Shown: piece after piece, positions 24,472-33,367 of the stretch
How the letters are laid out: each line of letters begins with the position of its first letter
How positions within the stretch are numbered: the stretch's first letter is position 1
DNA from: Lachnospiraceae bacterium KH1T2
GTDB lineage: Bacteria > Bacillota > Clostridia > Lachnospirales > Lachnospiraceae
Assembly (NCBI GenBank): GCA_900114405.1
Contig: FOSY01000002.1
Coordinates: forward strand, 310,001-374,000
Reading direction: 5' to 3'
Length of the DNA: 64,000 nucleotides
Program-made: the position numbers and the translations under genes
The notes under the pieces: generated by a model
The model's input: only the letters and a program-made list of their open reading frames with translations
The model's database searches: none
What the model was told of the DNA's origin: nothing

Positions 24472-25122
24472 TTATTTTCCCTGTCCATATTTATTTCTTG
24501 CAAAATCCCACATATAGTCAATGTTTTCCTGAGCGATTCCAATCGCTCTTCCCCCTGTAGACTCTATCATGTAAAGCTGCTGCGCTGTAACCTCCAAAAT
24601 CGTTGCTGTCTTAAAGGCTTCATTCATATCTCTTCCGGTGCAGACAGCCCCATGATTTCTAATGAGGCAAGCCATATGCTCAGCCGGCATAGCTTTTACA
24701 ACCTCTTCTGCAAGCTCAGCAGTTCCCGGCAGCTGATACTGTGCTGTACAAAGCACCTCGCCACCGAGTCTCTGAGCCGCCTCATCCGTAAACTGAGGGA
24801 TATTCTTTCCCTGACACGCATAGATCATTGAGTACATCGGATGCGTATGTATGATAGCCCTGATATCTTTTCTTGCCTTATATAATCCCAGATGCATTCC
24901 GGTTTCAATAGTCGGCTTTCTATTGCCTTCTAATACATTTCCTTCAAGATCAAGTACCACGACATCCTCTTCTGAGATAGAGTCATATTTCATAGCACTT
25001 GGTGTCAGGTACACCTTGCCATCTTCGGCATCGAAAGCACTGATATTTCCCCACGTTTCAACGGTGAAGCCTCTCTTAACGATCTCCTTACCGCTTTCAA
25101 CTATCAACTTTTTGTAATCCAT
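24472..25122 (-). CDS. Class II aldolase/adducin-family protein, probable 5-deoxysugar-phosphate aldolase
   Basis: A zinc aldolase of 216 residues related to L-fuculose-1-phosphate aldolase. Metal ligands are in IHTHPMYS and the third in IRNHGAVCTG; the catalytic Glu is expected near FTDEAAQ. It directly follows mtnA, an arrangement known for the DHAP shunt, where MtnA-type isomerase makes a ribulose-1-phosphate derivative. The aldolase then splits it to DHAP and an aldehyde (from methylthioribose or 5-deoxyribose). MtnB dehydratases belong to the same fold, but no other methionine-salvage genes are nearby, so the aldolase reading is better. I chose the ATG at 25122; GGAGAG lies seven bases before it. 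Confidence 0.8.
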   Translation of the reverse strand: MDYKKLIVESGKEIVKRGFTVETWGNISAFDAEDGKVYLTPSAMKYDSISEEDVVVLDLEGNVLEGNRKPTIETGMHLGLYKARKDIRAIIHTHPMYSMIYACQGKNIPQFTDEAAQRLGGEVLCTAQYQLPGTAELAEEVVKAMPAEHMACLIRNHGAVCTGRDMNEAFKTATILEVTAQQLYMIESTGGRAIGIAQENIDYMWDFARNKYGQGK

Positions 25123-25147
25123 ACAAATTCTCTCCACTAGCAGCTTA

Positions 25148-26245
25148 TCAACATATGCCTAATTTTTCAAACGCCTTATCATATGGCGCAGTACACAGAC
25201 CCTTTTCTGTAATTATTCCTGTGATCAGGTCATGGTCTGTAACATCAAATGCCGGATTAAACACCTCTATCCCTTCCGGTGCCATACGTTCCTTATACCA
25301 CATAGAAGTTATCTCTTCACTGTCTCGCATTTCAATTGGGATTTCTTTGCCTGTAGGTGTCTCCATATCAATTGTAGAACTTGGAGCACATACATAAAAC
25401 GGAATTCCATAATGTTTTGCACAGATTGCCAAAAGGCTTGTACCTATTTTATTCGCAGCATCTCCATTTCGTGCAACTCTGTCACAACCCACAAAAATAA
25501 CTTTTACCTTGCCAAGCTTCTGCAATGCTGATGCCATGTTATCACATTGTACTGTAGTTGTTATACCTGCCTGCTTAAGCTCAAATGCAGTAAGGCGCGC
25601 GCCCTGCAGCAGCGGTCTTGTCTCATCACAGTAAACATGCATGTCGCTGCCTTTCCATCCATGTTCCAGCGCAATATACATAGGTGCTGTCGCTGTACCA
25701 TATTTAGCAGTTGCGAGAGTTCCTGCATTACAATGTGTCTCGATACCTATCGGCTCACCGTCTTCCTTAAGCTCTTCAAGTATCTTAAATCCAATTTCTC
25801 CAATATTTCTGCTGATCTGCACATCCTCTGCCTGAATCTTATAGGCTTCTTCAAAAAGAATATTTTTTATCTCCTCAATGCTTTTATCCTTAGAAGCCTG
25901 ACATACCTTCTCCATCCTGTTCAGTGCCCAGAAAAGATTCACCGCAGTCGGTCTTGAGGAAGCAAGGTAATCTTTGTTTTCCTTGAACTCTTTATAAAAA
26001 ACTTCAAAATCTGACGCTTCTATCTTGGATGCAAGCAAAGCGATTCCAAAAGCCGCAGAAACACCAATTGCCGGAGCACCTCTGACTCTAAGTTTCTTTA
26101 TAGCCTCCCAGATTTCTTCCTTGGTCTTAAGATTTATTCTTTTAATAGTTCCCGGAAGAAGTGTCTGATCGATGATATCCAGCGCATCTCTCTCAGGCGT
26201 CATCCTTACAGTCAAAACTTCATCAAAAAATTCTTCTATCTTCAT
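25148..26245 (-). CDS. mtnA: S-methyl-5-thioribose-1-phosphate isomerase (MtnA)
   Basis: Cytoplasmic isomerase that converts methylthioribose-1-phosphate (and often 5-deoxyribose-1-phosphate) to the ribulose form. The family is clear from RVRGAPAIGVSAAFG, the catalytic Cys in THCNAGTLAT (about 172) and the Asp in GCDRVARNGDAANKIGT (about 255). About 365 residues is normal. AAGGA is six bases before the ATG at 26245, while the upstream ATG at 26260 has none. It leads a short operon with the aldolase. No kinase or phosphorylase for this pathway is in view. Confidence 0.95.
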   Translation of the reverse strand: MKIEEFFDEVLTVRMTPERDALDIIDQTLLPGTIKRINLKTKEEIWEAIKKLRVRGAPAIGVSAAFGIALLASKIEASDFEVFYKEFKENKDYLASSRPTAVNLFWALNRMEKVCQASKDKSIEEIKNILFEEAYKIQAEDVQISRNIGEIGFKILEELKEDGEPIGIETHCNAGTLATAKYGTATAPMYIALEHGWKGSDMHVYCDETRPLLQGARLTAFELKQAGITTTVQCDNMASALQKLGKVKVIFVGCDRVARNGDAANKIGTSLLAICAKHYGIPFYVCAPSSTIDMETPTGKEIPIEMRDSEEITSMWYKERMAPEGIEVFNPAFDVTDHDLITGIITEKGLCTAPYDKAFEKLGIC

Positions 26246-26281
26246 ACTGATTCCTTCCATTAATTAATTCTGTAAGCCTTA

Positions 26282-26311
26282 ATTATAATACTTTTACATA
26301 GCTTACGCCAA
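26282..26311 (-). promoter_or_regulatory. Promoter of mtnA
   Basis: TTGGCG (26306-26311), an 18-bp spacer and TATAAT (26282-26287) on the minus strand, 37 bp before the chosen start codon. Confidence 0.6.
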
Positions 26312-26435
26312 CCGGCAATTATTTTCCAATCTTTCAATTTTCTTAAAAATTTTCCTAAAATTGTTCTAATTAAAATTCCTTGTGCTAATATATAAAACTA
26401 ATGAAATTTAGTAAACATGATCGGAGGATATGATA

Positions 26436-27371
26436 TTGTTATATGTCATAGCTAAAATATCAGCTATAGTAATCTTTTTAATATTTATGTTTTTCTTTTT
26501 TATCAATCGAAGCTACACCATCACAGACGATTCTATCTACGTAAAACATGGTATTTTCCAAAAAAGATTAAAGCTTGAAAATTACATTAACTGCTATGTA
26601 TCCAGCAGAAAATTTATAACTCTCAACAACCTTTCTTCAAAGGATTTCGTAATAAACCTTGAAAATACTGACAAAGCTCACTGCGAACAATTTCTGGACG
26701 TTATTCGTAAACACAATATCAATATCCTGGATATCGATACCAAAAAATATGAATACACTAACTACAAAAGTTCAAACATCTATAATTTCACCCTTTGTCA
26801 AAAGCATCCTGTGCTTTTCCTTATACTAGGCGGATTTTTTTCATTATTTATTTCTATAACCCTGTTTATTTTATCGATAAATGCAGCTGACAATATGCTT
26901 TATAAACTTCTTCTGCTCGTTTTATGTACTGCATTCGTCTTAAATATCCCGAATATTATTTTCTCTCAATTGATGAAAATACATATAAATGGATCAGAGA
27001 TCACTATTTCCTGCTTTCCTTCTAAAACGAGAACTATTGACGTTTCAGATATAACTTCAATGCATAAAAAGCAAGTTGCTTATCATTACAGAAGCGGAAA
27101 TGAATATGTTGAAGAGCTCCAGTTAAAAGTCGCCTCAAAGCTTTTATATACAAGAGCATCCATCAGCCCGGAATTGATCAACTATGAGCTTTTTACCTCA
27201 TACCTCAGAGATAATGGTGTCCCTTACAGCAAGGATGCCATCACGGCTGAATATGACTGCACTTTTCATTCTTTGCGAAACGGTATTATTACCTTCGCAA
27301 TTTTACTTTTAGCGACTTATTATACGCCATTAGAAAATTTGATCTTATATATACAGCTGCTGGTTCAATGA
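26436..27371 (+). CDS. Membrane protein with bacterial PH-like domains (short paralogue)
   Basis: No named gene. It has membrane segments at the N terminus, at about 128-175 and near the C terminus. Two stretches resemble bacterial PH (YdbS-type, bPH2) domains: YTITDDSIYVKHGIFQKRL with LENYINCYV, and a second around IHINGSEITISCFPSKTRTI. GGAGGA touches the ATG at 26430 with almost no spacer but is eight bases from the TTG at 26436, so I prefer the TTG start. The next gene, 28 bp downstream, encodes a longer protein with the same layout, so this is a tandem duplication. A role at the membrane is inference. Confidence 0.75.
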   Translation: MLYVIAKISAIVIFLIFMFFFFINRSYTITDDSIYVKHGIFQKRLKLENYINCYVSSRKFITLNNLSSKDFVINLENTDKAHCEQFLDVIRKHNINILDIDTKKYEYTNYKSSNIYNFTLCQKHPVLFLILGGFFSLFISITLFILSINAADNMLYKLLLLVLCTAFVLNIPNIIFSQLMKIHINGSEITISCFPSKTRTIDVSDITSMHKKQVAYHYRSGNEYVEELQLKVASKLLYTRASISPELINYELFTSYLRDNGVPYSKDAITAEYDCTFHSLRNGIITFAILLLATYYTPLENLILYIQLLVQ

Positions 27372-27399
27372 CATTTAATTAAAATTTACGGAGAGAAAA

Positions 27400-29280
27400 A
27401 TGTTTAAGAAATACCACTTACCACACTACAAAGACGATGATCTGATTCTTCCTGCTGATGGAGATTTTTATAAAGTTTATCTTTTTATTATTGGAATCAT
27501 CTTACTATTCGGAATTCTGATCTCATTTGCTGTAGATGCTACCGAAGACAAGATCACTTACTTTAGAAATCTTGCTATCATCATCATTTCTATCGTCCTG
27601 ATAATAGTTTTACTGCTTAAAAAAAGCTATGTTATAACCACTGATTCAATATATGTAAAACACGGCATCTTAAAAAGTAAAATAAATATTGACAGATATA
27701 TAAACTGCTATGTTGATCGATATAAATTCATTACGTTTATCGACTCCGATCTAAAGGACTATACTATCGACCTTGATGATATCAAAGGTGAATATTGCGA
27801 TCAATTTCTGAATCTGATCAGACAGCACGATATAAATATATTCGACATAAACACCAAAAAACATATACAACGTAATAACAGCTGTCAGGATATTTATAAA
27901 TTCAGCGTTCACAAACAATGCCGTACATTTTTAATATTGTTGAATATCGTGATCATACTGTTTATCTTTTCATTGATGTTTGCAGCAGGCATAACCACAA
28001 ATTTAGTCAATAAATTTTTTATTAGTGGTTCATTCAGCATGGCGCTTATTTTCTTCCCGGAATTAGTCTTTTCAAACAATTTGAAAATAAATGTCGACGG
28101 ACCGCAGATCACAATTTCAGATTTTCCGATAAAGACTAAAAATATCAATGTTTCAGAAATCACAAAAGCCTATAAGGGACCTACTACTTATTACTCTAAA
28201 GGGCGGAAATATACTGTAGATGAAATCCATCTGCAGATCGGTCAGAAGCTTTTATATACGCATGCACCAATAGATCAGTACTTTAGAAATTATGATATTT
28301 TTGCCTCTTATCTTAGAGATAATAATATCTGCCTTAAATACAACGATTTCTCAACTGATGACAGAAAAAAGCTAAATTTTTTCAGGAACTTTTTCCTTGG
28401 CTTTGCATTTTTCCTGGTCATATTTAATGTGATCCCATTAGTTCAAAAAAATATCGCCGGCAGCTTTTCATATGATCTTTCAGATTTAGAGGAAGATCAA
28501 AATGCAGACAGACTTTTTTCAAGATTCGATCATTATGATCCAGAGCCAAGCGACTCAGATTTCTTAAATTCATCGGCCTATGATTTTGCCGCAGGAGTAA
28601 CCTCTCTATACGCCTATATGGAAGACGGAGAAGCCGATGAGATCGGTGGTCATGCATTACAGTTCATAAACGATGACGAGATCAAGGACTATCTCTCATC
28701 CACATGGAACATTGAAAGTCCAGAAGATGCAGACACAATTATTGATAAGCTTTTAAGATACGGTCAAAGGGCATATTTCAAAAAAATTGTAAAAGAAAAT
28801 AAAAATGTCTTAAAGGCAGTCGAAGCTATCAAAGCTGACTATGGCTATCACTTTGATATAGAAACTTCAAAGGAGATCACTCCTGAATATTTCAAGGAAA
28901 ACGGTATACATGTTTCAGATTTTTACGCAGTAAAAGGCGCCGCCTGTGCTTATGTCCGCTTCGGTGAAAACGGTCTTGCAGCCTATGACTATGAAAGAGC
29001 CATACACCTGATCGCACTGTGCTATGCCTGTGATTATATTTCATCTGATGATTACATAAATTACATCGCCAACCTTGACACTACTCTGCAAAACCAGTAC
29101 AAAAATTTTGAAGACATTCACGAGTGCTATTACTATGGCGAAATGTTCCGTCTAAAGAAAGACAGCTCCTACACAGATGAGGACCTGACTAAGATAGAAA
29201 ATGCTATCGACAGCATGAAGGATGATGGTTACTACGACACCATCGACAGTATCTACAGTAAAACGATCAAATTAAAGTAA
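27400..29280 (+). CDS. Membrane PH-like protein fused to a DUF1266-like domain
   Basis: A 626-residue paralogue of the gene just upstream. The first 355 residues repeat its plan: membrane helices at about 25-45 and 55-72, a PH-like stretch (YVITTDSIYVKHGILKSKI, then IDRYINCYVDRYKFI), a helix pair around 180-225, a second PH-like stretch and another helix near 340. The C-terminal 270 residues are soluble. They resemble DUF1266 through STWNIESPEDADTIIDKLLR with YGQRAYF, LAAYDYERAIHLIALCYACD, and a final block ending HECYYYGEMF. GGAGAG lies before the ATG. The likely topology places the DUF1266 part on one side of the membrane; its function is unknown in any organism I can cite. Confidence 0.75.
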   Translation: MFKKYHLPHYKDDDLILPADGDFYKVYLFIIGIILLFGILISFAVDATEDKITYFRNLAIIIISIVLIIVLLLKKSYVITTDSIYVKHGILKSKINIDRYINCYVDRYKFITFIDSDLKDYTIDLDDIKGEYCDQFLNLIRQHDINIFDINTKKHIQRNNSCQDIYKFSVHKQCRTFLILLNIVIILFIFSLMFAAGITTNLVNKFFISGSFSMALIFFPELVFSNNLKINVDGPQITISDFPIKTKNINVSEITKAYKGPTTYYSKGRKYTVDEIHLQIGQKLLYTHAPIDQYFRNYDIFASYLRDNNICLKYNDFSTDDRKKLNFFRNFFLGFAFFLVIFNVIPLVQKNIAGSFSYDLSDLEEDQNADRLFSRFDHYDPEPSDSDFLNSSAYDFAAGVTSLYAYMEDGEADEIGGHALQFINDDEIKDYLSSTWNIESPEDADTIIDKLLRYGQRAYFKKIVKENKNVLKAVEAIKADYGYHFDIETSKEITPEYFKENGIHVSDFYAVKGAACAYVRFGENGLAAYDYERAIHLIALCYACDYISSDDYINYIANLDTTLQNQYKNFEDIHECYYYGEMFRLKKDSSYTDEDLTKIENAIDSMKDDGYYDTIDSIYSKTIKLK

Positions 29281-29357
29281 ATATAAGTTTTCCTCATTTG
29301 ACTATTTTTTCATACTTGATTAAACTAAAGTAAGGCTTAAAAATAGGAGAAATCATT

Positions 29358-29825
29358 ATGGAAAACATTGATCACGCAGCAAAAGCTAAAGAAAATTTTT
29401 TACAAGGATATAACTGCACGCAGTCTGTAGTAAAGGCTTTCGAAGACATGTATGACATGGATGTAGAGAAAGTTCTTACTATGTGTTCACCATTTGGCGG
29501 TGGAATGGGCCGACTCAGAGAAGTATGCGGCACTGTAAGCGGAATGTTCATGGTTCTTGGAATGCTTTATGGCTATAACGATCCCAAGGACTATGAAGGC
29601 AAAAAAGAACTTTACGCAAGAGTTCAGGAACTTGCAAAACGTTTCCGTGAAAAAAATGGCTCTATCGTATGCAGAGAGCTTTTAGGGCTTGATCACAAAA
29701 GCGATGTTTCAGTTCCTGAAAAAAGGACTGACGAATACTATAAAAAACGCCCATGCCCTGAACTTTGTGCCTGTGCAGCCGGTATTCTTGAAAAATATAT
29801 AGAAGAAAATCCATTACCAAACTAA
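29358..29825 (+). CDS. C_GCAxxG_C_C family redox-type protein
   Basis: A 155-residue protein of the C_GCAxxG_C_C family (C-GCAxxG-C-C motif), found in anaerobes and thought to bind a metal or take part in redox chemistry. The spaced cysteines are visible: NCTQS, the Cys before SPFGGGMGRLREVCGTVSG, CRELLG, and PCPELCACAAG near the C terminus. AGGAG is eight bases before the ATG. It stands apart from the PH-domain genes (77 bp) and converges with the glycosyltransferase gene. Confidence 0.88.
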   Translation: MENIDHAAKAKENFLQGYNCTQSVVKAFEDMYDMDVEKVLTMCSPFGGGMGRLREVCGTVSGMFMVLGMLYGYNDPKDYEGKKELYARVQELAKRFREKNGSIVCRELLGLDHKSDVSVPEKRTDEYYKKRPCPELCACAAGILEKYIEENPLPN

Positions 29826-29837
29826 AAACATAATTTA

Positions 29838-29876
29838 AAAGCTGCAGAACCACTAATCTAACGGCTCTGCAGCTTT
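29838..29876. terminator. Bidirectional terminator between convergent genes
   Basis: An 11-bp perfect stem (AAAGCTGCAGA / TCTGCAGCTTT) with a 17-base loop lies between the convergent C_GCAxxG_C_C and glycosyltransferase genes. The minus-strand product is followed by TTTTAAATT. Confidence 0.8.
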
Positions 29877-29890
29877 AATACAATTACTTA

Positions 29891-30865
29891 TCAAACAACC
29901 TTAACTTTTTTCTTCATGATCGCATAATATAAATGCGGGAAATATCTGAAAAGACCTAATTTAAGCTTTTCCTTCGTACTAGTGATAAAACTCTTTTCTT
30001 CATCATAGAGAGTACACCAGTCACTCCGCATTTCTTTTGATTCAGGGCGTTCCATATACCAATACACTTCAGCTGTGTGTCGGCTGCATCTGTTGAGCGT
30101 CTTACACAGAAGCCTCTTTCTATATTCTTCGCCATATGAATTTCTAAGCACTTTATATTGATATACTTTCGATGCCATACTACTTTTCAAAAGAAACGCA
30201 TTTCGAGTCGACATCGTGCTTCCATTTCTGTTTCTTCGGTACATATACAGATGAGCACTTGATCTAGCACAGGAAGTACCCTTAACTAAAAGATCTGACA
30301 TAAAGATATTATCTTCACATATCACACCTAACTTAAAACGAGTATCACCTATTATCTCTCTTCTGAAAAGCTTATTGCAAACCATTATATATGGAGCCGG
30401 AAAATCCAGCAGAAGGTTTTCGGCAAAGCTTTTTTTTGAATATTCGATTATTTCTGCGTTATCAATATCCGTGTCAATCTCATACTTATCGCCATTGATA
30501 AATTCCCTGAAAGAACACATTGAAATATCTGTATGACCTTTATTTATAATACCATACAGATACTCGTATAATCTTGGATCTAATACATCATCAGAGTCGC
30601 AGAACGCTATGTATTCACCCTTTGCAATGTCCAAACCGCAGTTTCTGCTATAAGAGAGTCCATGATTTTCATTATGGATTACTCTGATACGCTTATCCTG
30701 CGCTGCATATTTATCACATATCTCGCCGCACTTATCAGGAGAACCATCATCTATAAGAATTATTTCCAAATTCGTATATTTCTGATTGATAATCGACTCA
30801 ATACATTCTTCCAAATATGGCTCAACTCCATAAACAGGCACAATAACACTAATTAAATCTTCCAT
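29891..30865 (-). CDS. Family 2 glycosyltransferase (EpsJ/CpsI-like)
   Basis: A cytoplasmic, membrane-associated glycosyltransferase of about 324 residues, probably for cell-surface polysaccharide. The GT-A fold is clear: ISVIVPVYGVEPYLEECIES, EIILIDDGSPDKCGEICD, NHGLSYSRNCGLDIAKGEYI and the metal-binding DSDD in FCDSDDVLDP. No membrane helix is visible, only a basic C terminus. The ATG at 30865 has GGAAG just upstream; the ATG at 30877 has a purine run too close. No other polysaccharide genes are adjacent, so the product is unknown. Confidence 0.9.
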   Translation of the reverse strand: MEDLISVIVPVYGVEPYLEECIESIINQKYTNLEIILIDDGSPDKCGEICDKYAAQDKRIRVIHNENHGLSYSRNCGLDIAKGEYIAFCDSDDVLDPRLYEYLYGIINKGHTDISMCSFREFINGDKYEIDTDIDNAEIIEYSKKSFAENLLLDFPAPYIMVCNKLFRREIIGDTRFKLGVICEDNIFMSDLLVKGTSCARSSAHLYMYRRNRNGSTMSTRNAFLLKSSMASKVYQYKVLRNSYGEEYRKRLLCKTLNRCSRHTAEVYWYMERPESKEMRSDWCTLYDEEKSFITSTKEKLKLGLFRYFPHLYYAIMKKKVKVV

Positions 30866-30890
30866 AAATACTTCCATTTCCCACAGTACA

Positions 30891-30922
30891 AAACCAGATA
30901 AGGATTATCCCCTATCTGGTTT
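30891..30922 (-). terminator. Terminator of the grpB-family gene
   Basis: A 10-bp perfect stem (AAACCAGATA / TATCTGGTTT) followed by TTGTAC on the minus strand, 20 bp after the GrpB stop codon. Confidence 0.7.
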
Positions 30923-30941
30923 ACGTACAAAGCCTTGTTTT

Positions 30942-31454
30942 TTAATCATCTATCTGAGCATAGATTCTTTCGATAACAGGCATCTTAAACTTAGCATAGC
31001 CTTCGATATTATGAGGATAAAGAACCGCTGCCTTCTCCTTTACAGCGCTGTATTCTTTAACCTCTTCCGGATGCTGTCTGAGATAATCTCTAAATTCAAG
31101 ATGTCTTTTAAGCTCTTCTGAATCTTTCTTGCACACATAAATGTGATGTTCCATCAAATGTTCCTTACCCTCATATTTGAAAGCTTCACGATCTTTGATT
31201 CCAAGATCACCCTCATGCTCATAGCCTACCTTTGCGAGCTTCTCGATAGCTTCTTTTACCTTCTCATCATTCTCAACAACAATATCTACATCGATGATCG
31301 GCTTGGATGCCATACCCTCTACAGACGTAGACCCTACATGCTCTATCTTCAACGCAGTCTTGCCAAGCGCCTTTTCAAGCTCAGCAGAGATTTTGTTGAA
31401 TTCGTCTTTCCACTTTTTGTCATAACTTACGATGTTTATATTTTGTGTACGCAT
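30942..31454 (-). CDS. GrpB family protein (nucleotidyltransferase-like, UPF0157)
   Basis: A 170-residue member of the GrpB/UPF0157 family, which has a nucleotidyltransferase-like fold. The signature is IEHVGSTSVEGMASKPIIDVDIVV, and the C-terminal half has HLMEHHIYVCKKDSEELKRH with EFRDYLRQHPEEV, as usual. AGGGA lies before the ATG. The gene is monocistronic. The biological role of the family is not established. Confidence 0.9.
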   Translation of the reverse strand: MRTQNINIVSYDKKWKDEFNKISAELEKALGKTALKIEHVGSTSVEGMASKPIIDVDIVVENDEKVKEAIEKLAKVGYEHEGDLGIKDREAFKYEGKEHLMEHHIYVCKKDSEELKRHLEFRDYLRQHPEEVKEYSAVKEKAAVLYPHNIEGYAKFKMPVIERIYAQIDD

Positions 31455-31594
31455 ACCAATTCCCTTTCATGATTCACTACAACAACTTTTACTATTTTAA
31501 CCCCAAAAAGGCATAAGAATCAATACAATTTCAACAAATTGTTTTTAATCAAGAACAAAAGAACTGTGCAAAATCATCACATCGTTTTTAATTT

Positions 31595-33181
31595 TCACTT
31601 CTTCAAACTATAACTTCCAACCAAATTAGTTCCATTAAACGTAATTACTTTTGTTGAATTATCATAACTGTATTCACTCTTGTCCGCTTTATACCATTCT
31701 CCTGCAATTTTAACTTTTACAGACTTAAGCTTTTTCTTCTTTTCATTCTTATATTTAACTTTCACTTTGTCTTCATCAGTCACTTTATAAGCAGCAACAT
31801 TATACGTCAGCCCATTCTTTCCCTTGGTAGCCTTCTTCACTGCCTCATCAGCCTTGTCCGATGCTTTTTTAAGTTTTGTGATCTGGAAACGCTGATTTTC
31901 CGTATCTACTTTGATCTTTGATACCTTATATTCTTTATTTTTATATGTGACAGTTATTCCGCCGAAAGTTTTAGGAGTTATCTTTGCACTTCCCTGAAAA
32001 GTTATCTGATCATTATACTTGGCATTTAACTTGACAGATGAGCTTTCTTTATTTGACTCTTCTGTATTCTCAGCCTTTTTTTCTGAAGGGATCTGAATAA
32101 CTCTGCATCTTTCATACATATCCCATTCAACATTAAGTCTATCATTTGTGTGCGCGCAAACCTGCGGATTTCCATGAGAATCAACTTTCGTGCAGATTCC
32201 CACATGTCCCCAGCGAGTTCCTGTCCAGTAAAACACCGGATCTCCAACAGATATATCCGCGGCACTGCAATTATCTACAAGCTTGCCTATATTTCTAGAC
32301 AGATAATTCATCAGACCGCCTGCGCACGACCACGATGTAGTGTAGTCACTATACCCATAGTAATTCCACTTCGAATTCATCGGAAGTCCGCCTTTATAAA
32401 GGCACTGACTTACAAAATTTGCACAGTCATGTCTCGGGAAACTCCTGTAATCTGCATTGTAATTTAACGCATGCTCCTGTGCATATGCAGAAGCCTCTGA
32501 AGACGAATATGTAAATGTGATCTCTGTATCTTCTGCTGAATTAGTTGACGAAACGACGTCAGCATATACACATGCTTCTGATTCAGAATTTTCATTTCCT
32601 TCTTCATAATTTGCTTCTGTACCCGTTACAGCTTTGATCTTGTTTTTCTTTACAACCGCTGTATAGTTAAACCCATAGCCCGATGATTCTACACTCGAAT
32701 CATCACTGTACTTAAAGCTCAACGCATTCCATTCATAGATATTAATGGATTTTTTATCACCATTATCTACTACATCTGTAACCGATACCACAGACTCAAA
32801 ATTTTTAAGTTTGCTACCACTTGGAATCATCGATTCCGTAAGACTTTTCTGCTTTTTCCACTCAGCTAAGATAGTATCACCATATGAGCACTTGGATGCA
32901 GCCCCCGAAATATAGTCTGACTTTGCTTTCTCATATTCTTTCAACGCATTCTTAATCTCATCCGTATCAGACAATCCGCTCAGGCCTGAATAGTCAGATT
33001 CCATCCCTTCAACAGAATCAACTATAGCTTCACCTTCAAGTTTTGACGCATTATCAAAAAGATCATCTATAGAATCATAAAGCTTTGCTGACTGATCAAC
33101 ATTTGCCGCTGCAGCCTGATCTGTATATGAGAGCATGCCAAACAGCATAAGACTGGCTAACAAAAAAGCTCTTTTTTTCAT
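31595..33181 (-). CDS. Secreted amidase-domain protein (NlpC/P60-like fold)
   Basis: An exported protein of 528 residues with signal peptide (1-26, ending QAAAA). Residues about 236-360 form a putative amidase domain: Cys253 in HDCANFVSQC, His326 in TRWGHVGIC and His344 in CAHTNDR, the papain-like triad order of NlpC/P60 relatives (Pfam amidase_6). It probably cuts peptidoglycan peptides or related amides. A linker rich in Ser/Glu/Lys (375-395) leads to a Lys-rich beta-type tail (about 395-528) that may bind the wall. AAGGGG lies upstream. The neighbours do not suggest an operon. Confidence 0.85.
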   Translation of the reverse strand: MKKRAFLLASLMLFGMLSYTDQAAAANVDQSAKLYDSIDDLFDNASKLEGEAIVDSVEGMESDYSGLSGLSDTDEIKNALKEYEKAKSDYISGAASKCSYGDTILAEWKKQKSLTESMIPSGSKLKNFESVVSVTDVVDNGDKKSINIYEWNALSFKYSDDSSVESSGYGFNYTAVVKKNKIKAVTGTEANYEEGNENSESEACVYADVVSSTNSAEDTEITFTYSSSEASAYAQEHALNYNADYRSFPRHDCANFVSQCLYKGGLPMNSKWNYYGYSDYTTSWSCAGGLMNYLSRNIGKLVDNCSAADISVGDPVFYWTGTRWGHVGICTKVDSHGNPQVCAHTNDRLNVEWDMYERCRVIQIPSEKKAENTEESNKESSSVKLNAKYNDQITFQGSAKITPKTFGGITVTYKNKEYKVSKIKVDTENQRFQITKLKKASDKADEAVKKATKGKNGLTYNVAAYKVTDEDKVKVKYKNEKKKKLKSVKVKIAGEWYKADKSEYSYDNSTKVITFNGTNLVGSYSLKK

Positions 33182-33335
33182 TCCCCATTTCCCCTTTATG
33201 TACTGATCCCCTACTTATCAGTCAAGCCTTAGATGCCCTGGGGTATTTATTTTTCCCTTCATTATGTATATATATTACAACATTTTCACTGCTAAATGTA
33301 CAAAACATATTGTATTCATACAAAAATTAAAAAAG

Positions 33336-33361
33336 CAGGGGCTGAAAATACAGTCCTTGCC
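33336..33361 (-). terminator. Imperfect terminator after the GT2 gene
   Basis: A 10-bp stem region (GCAGGGGCTG / CAGTCCTTGC on the plus strand) is followed on the minus strand by TTTTTTAATTTTT. In the minus-strand RNA two pairs become A-C mismatches, so it is weaker than it looks. Confidence 0.5.
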
Positions 33362-33367
33362 TCTTAA

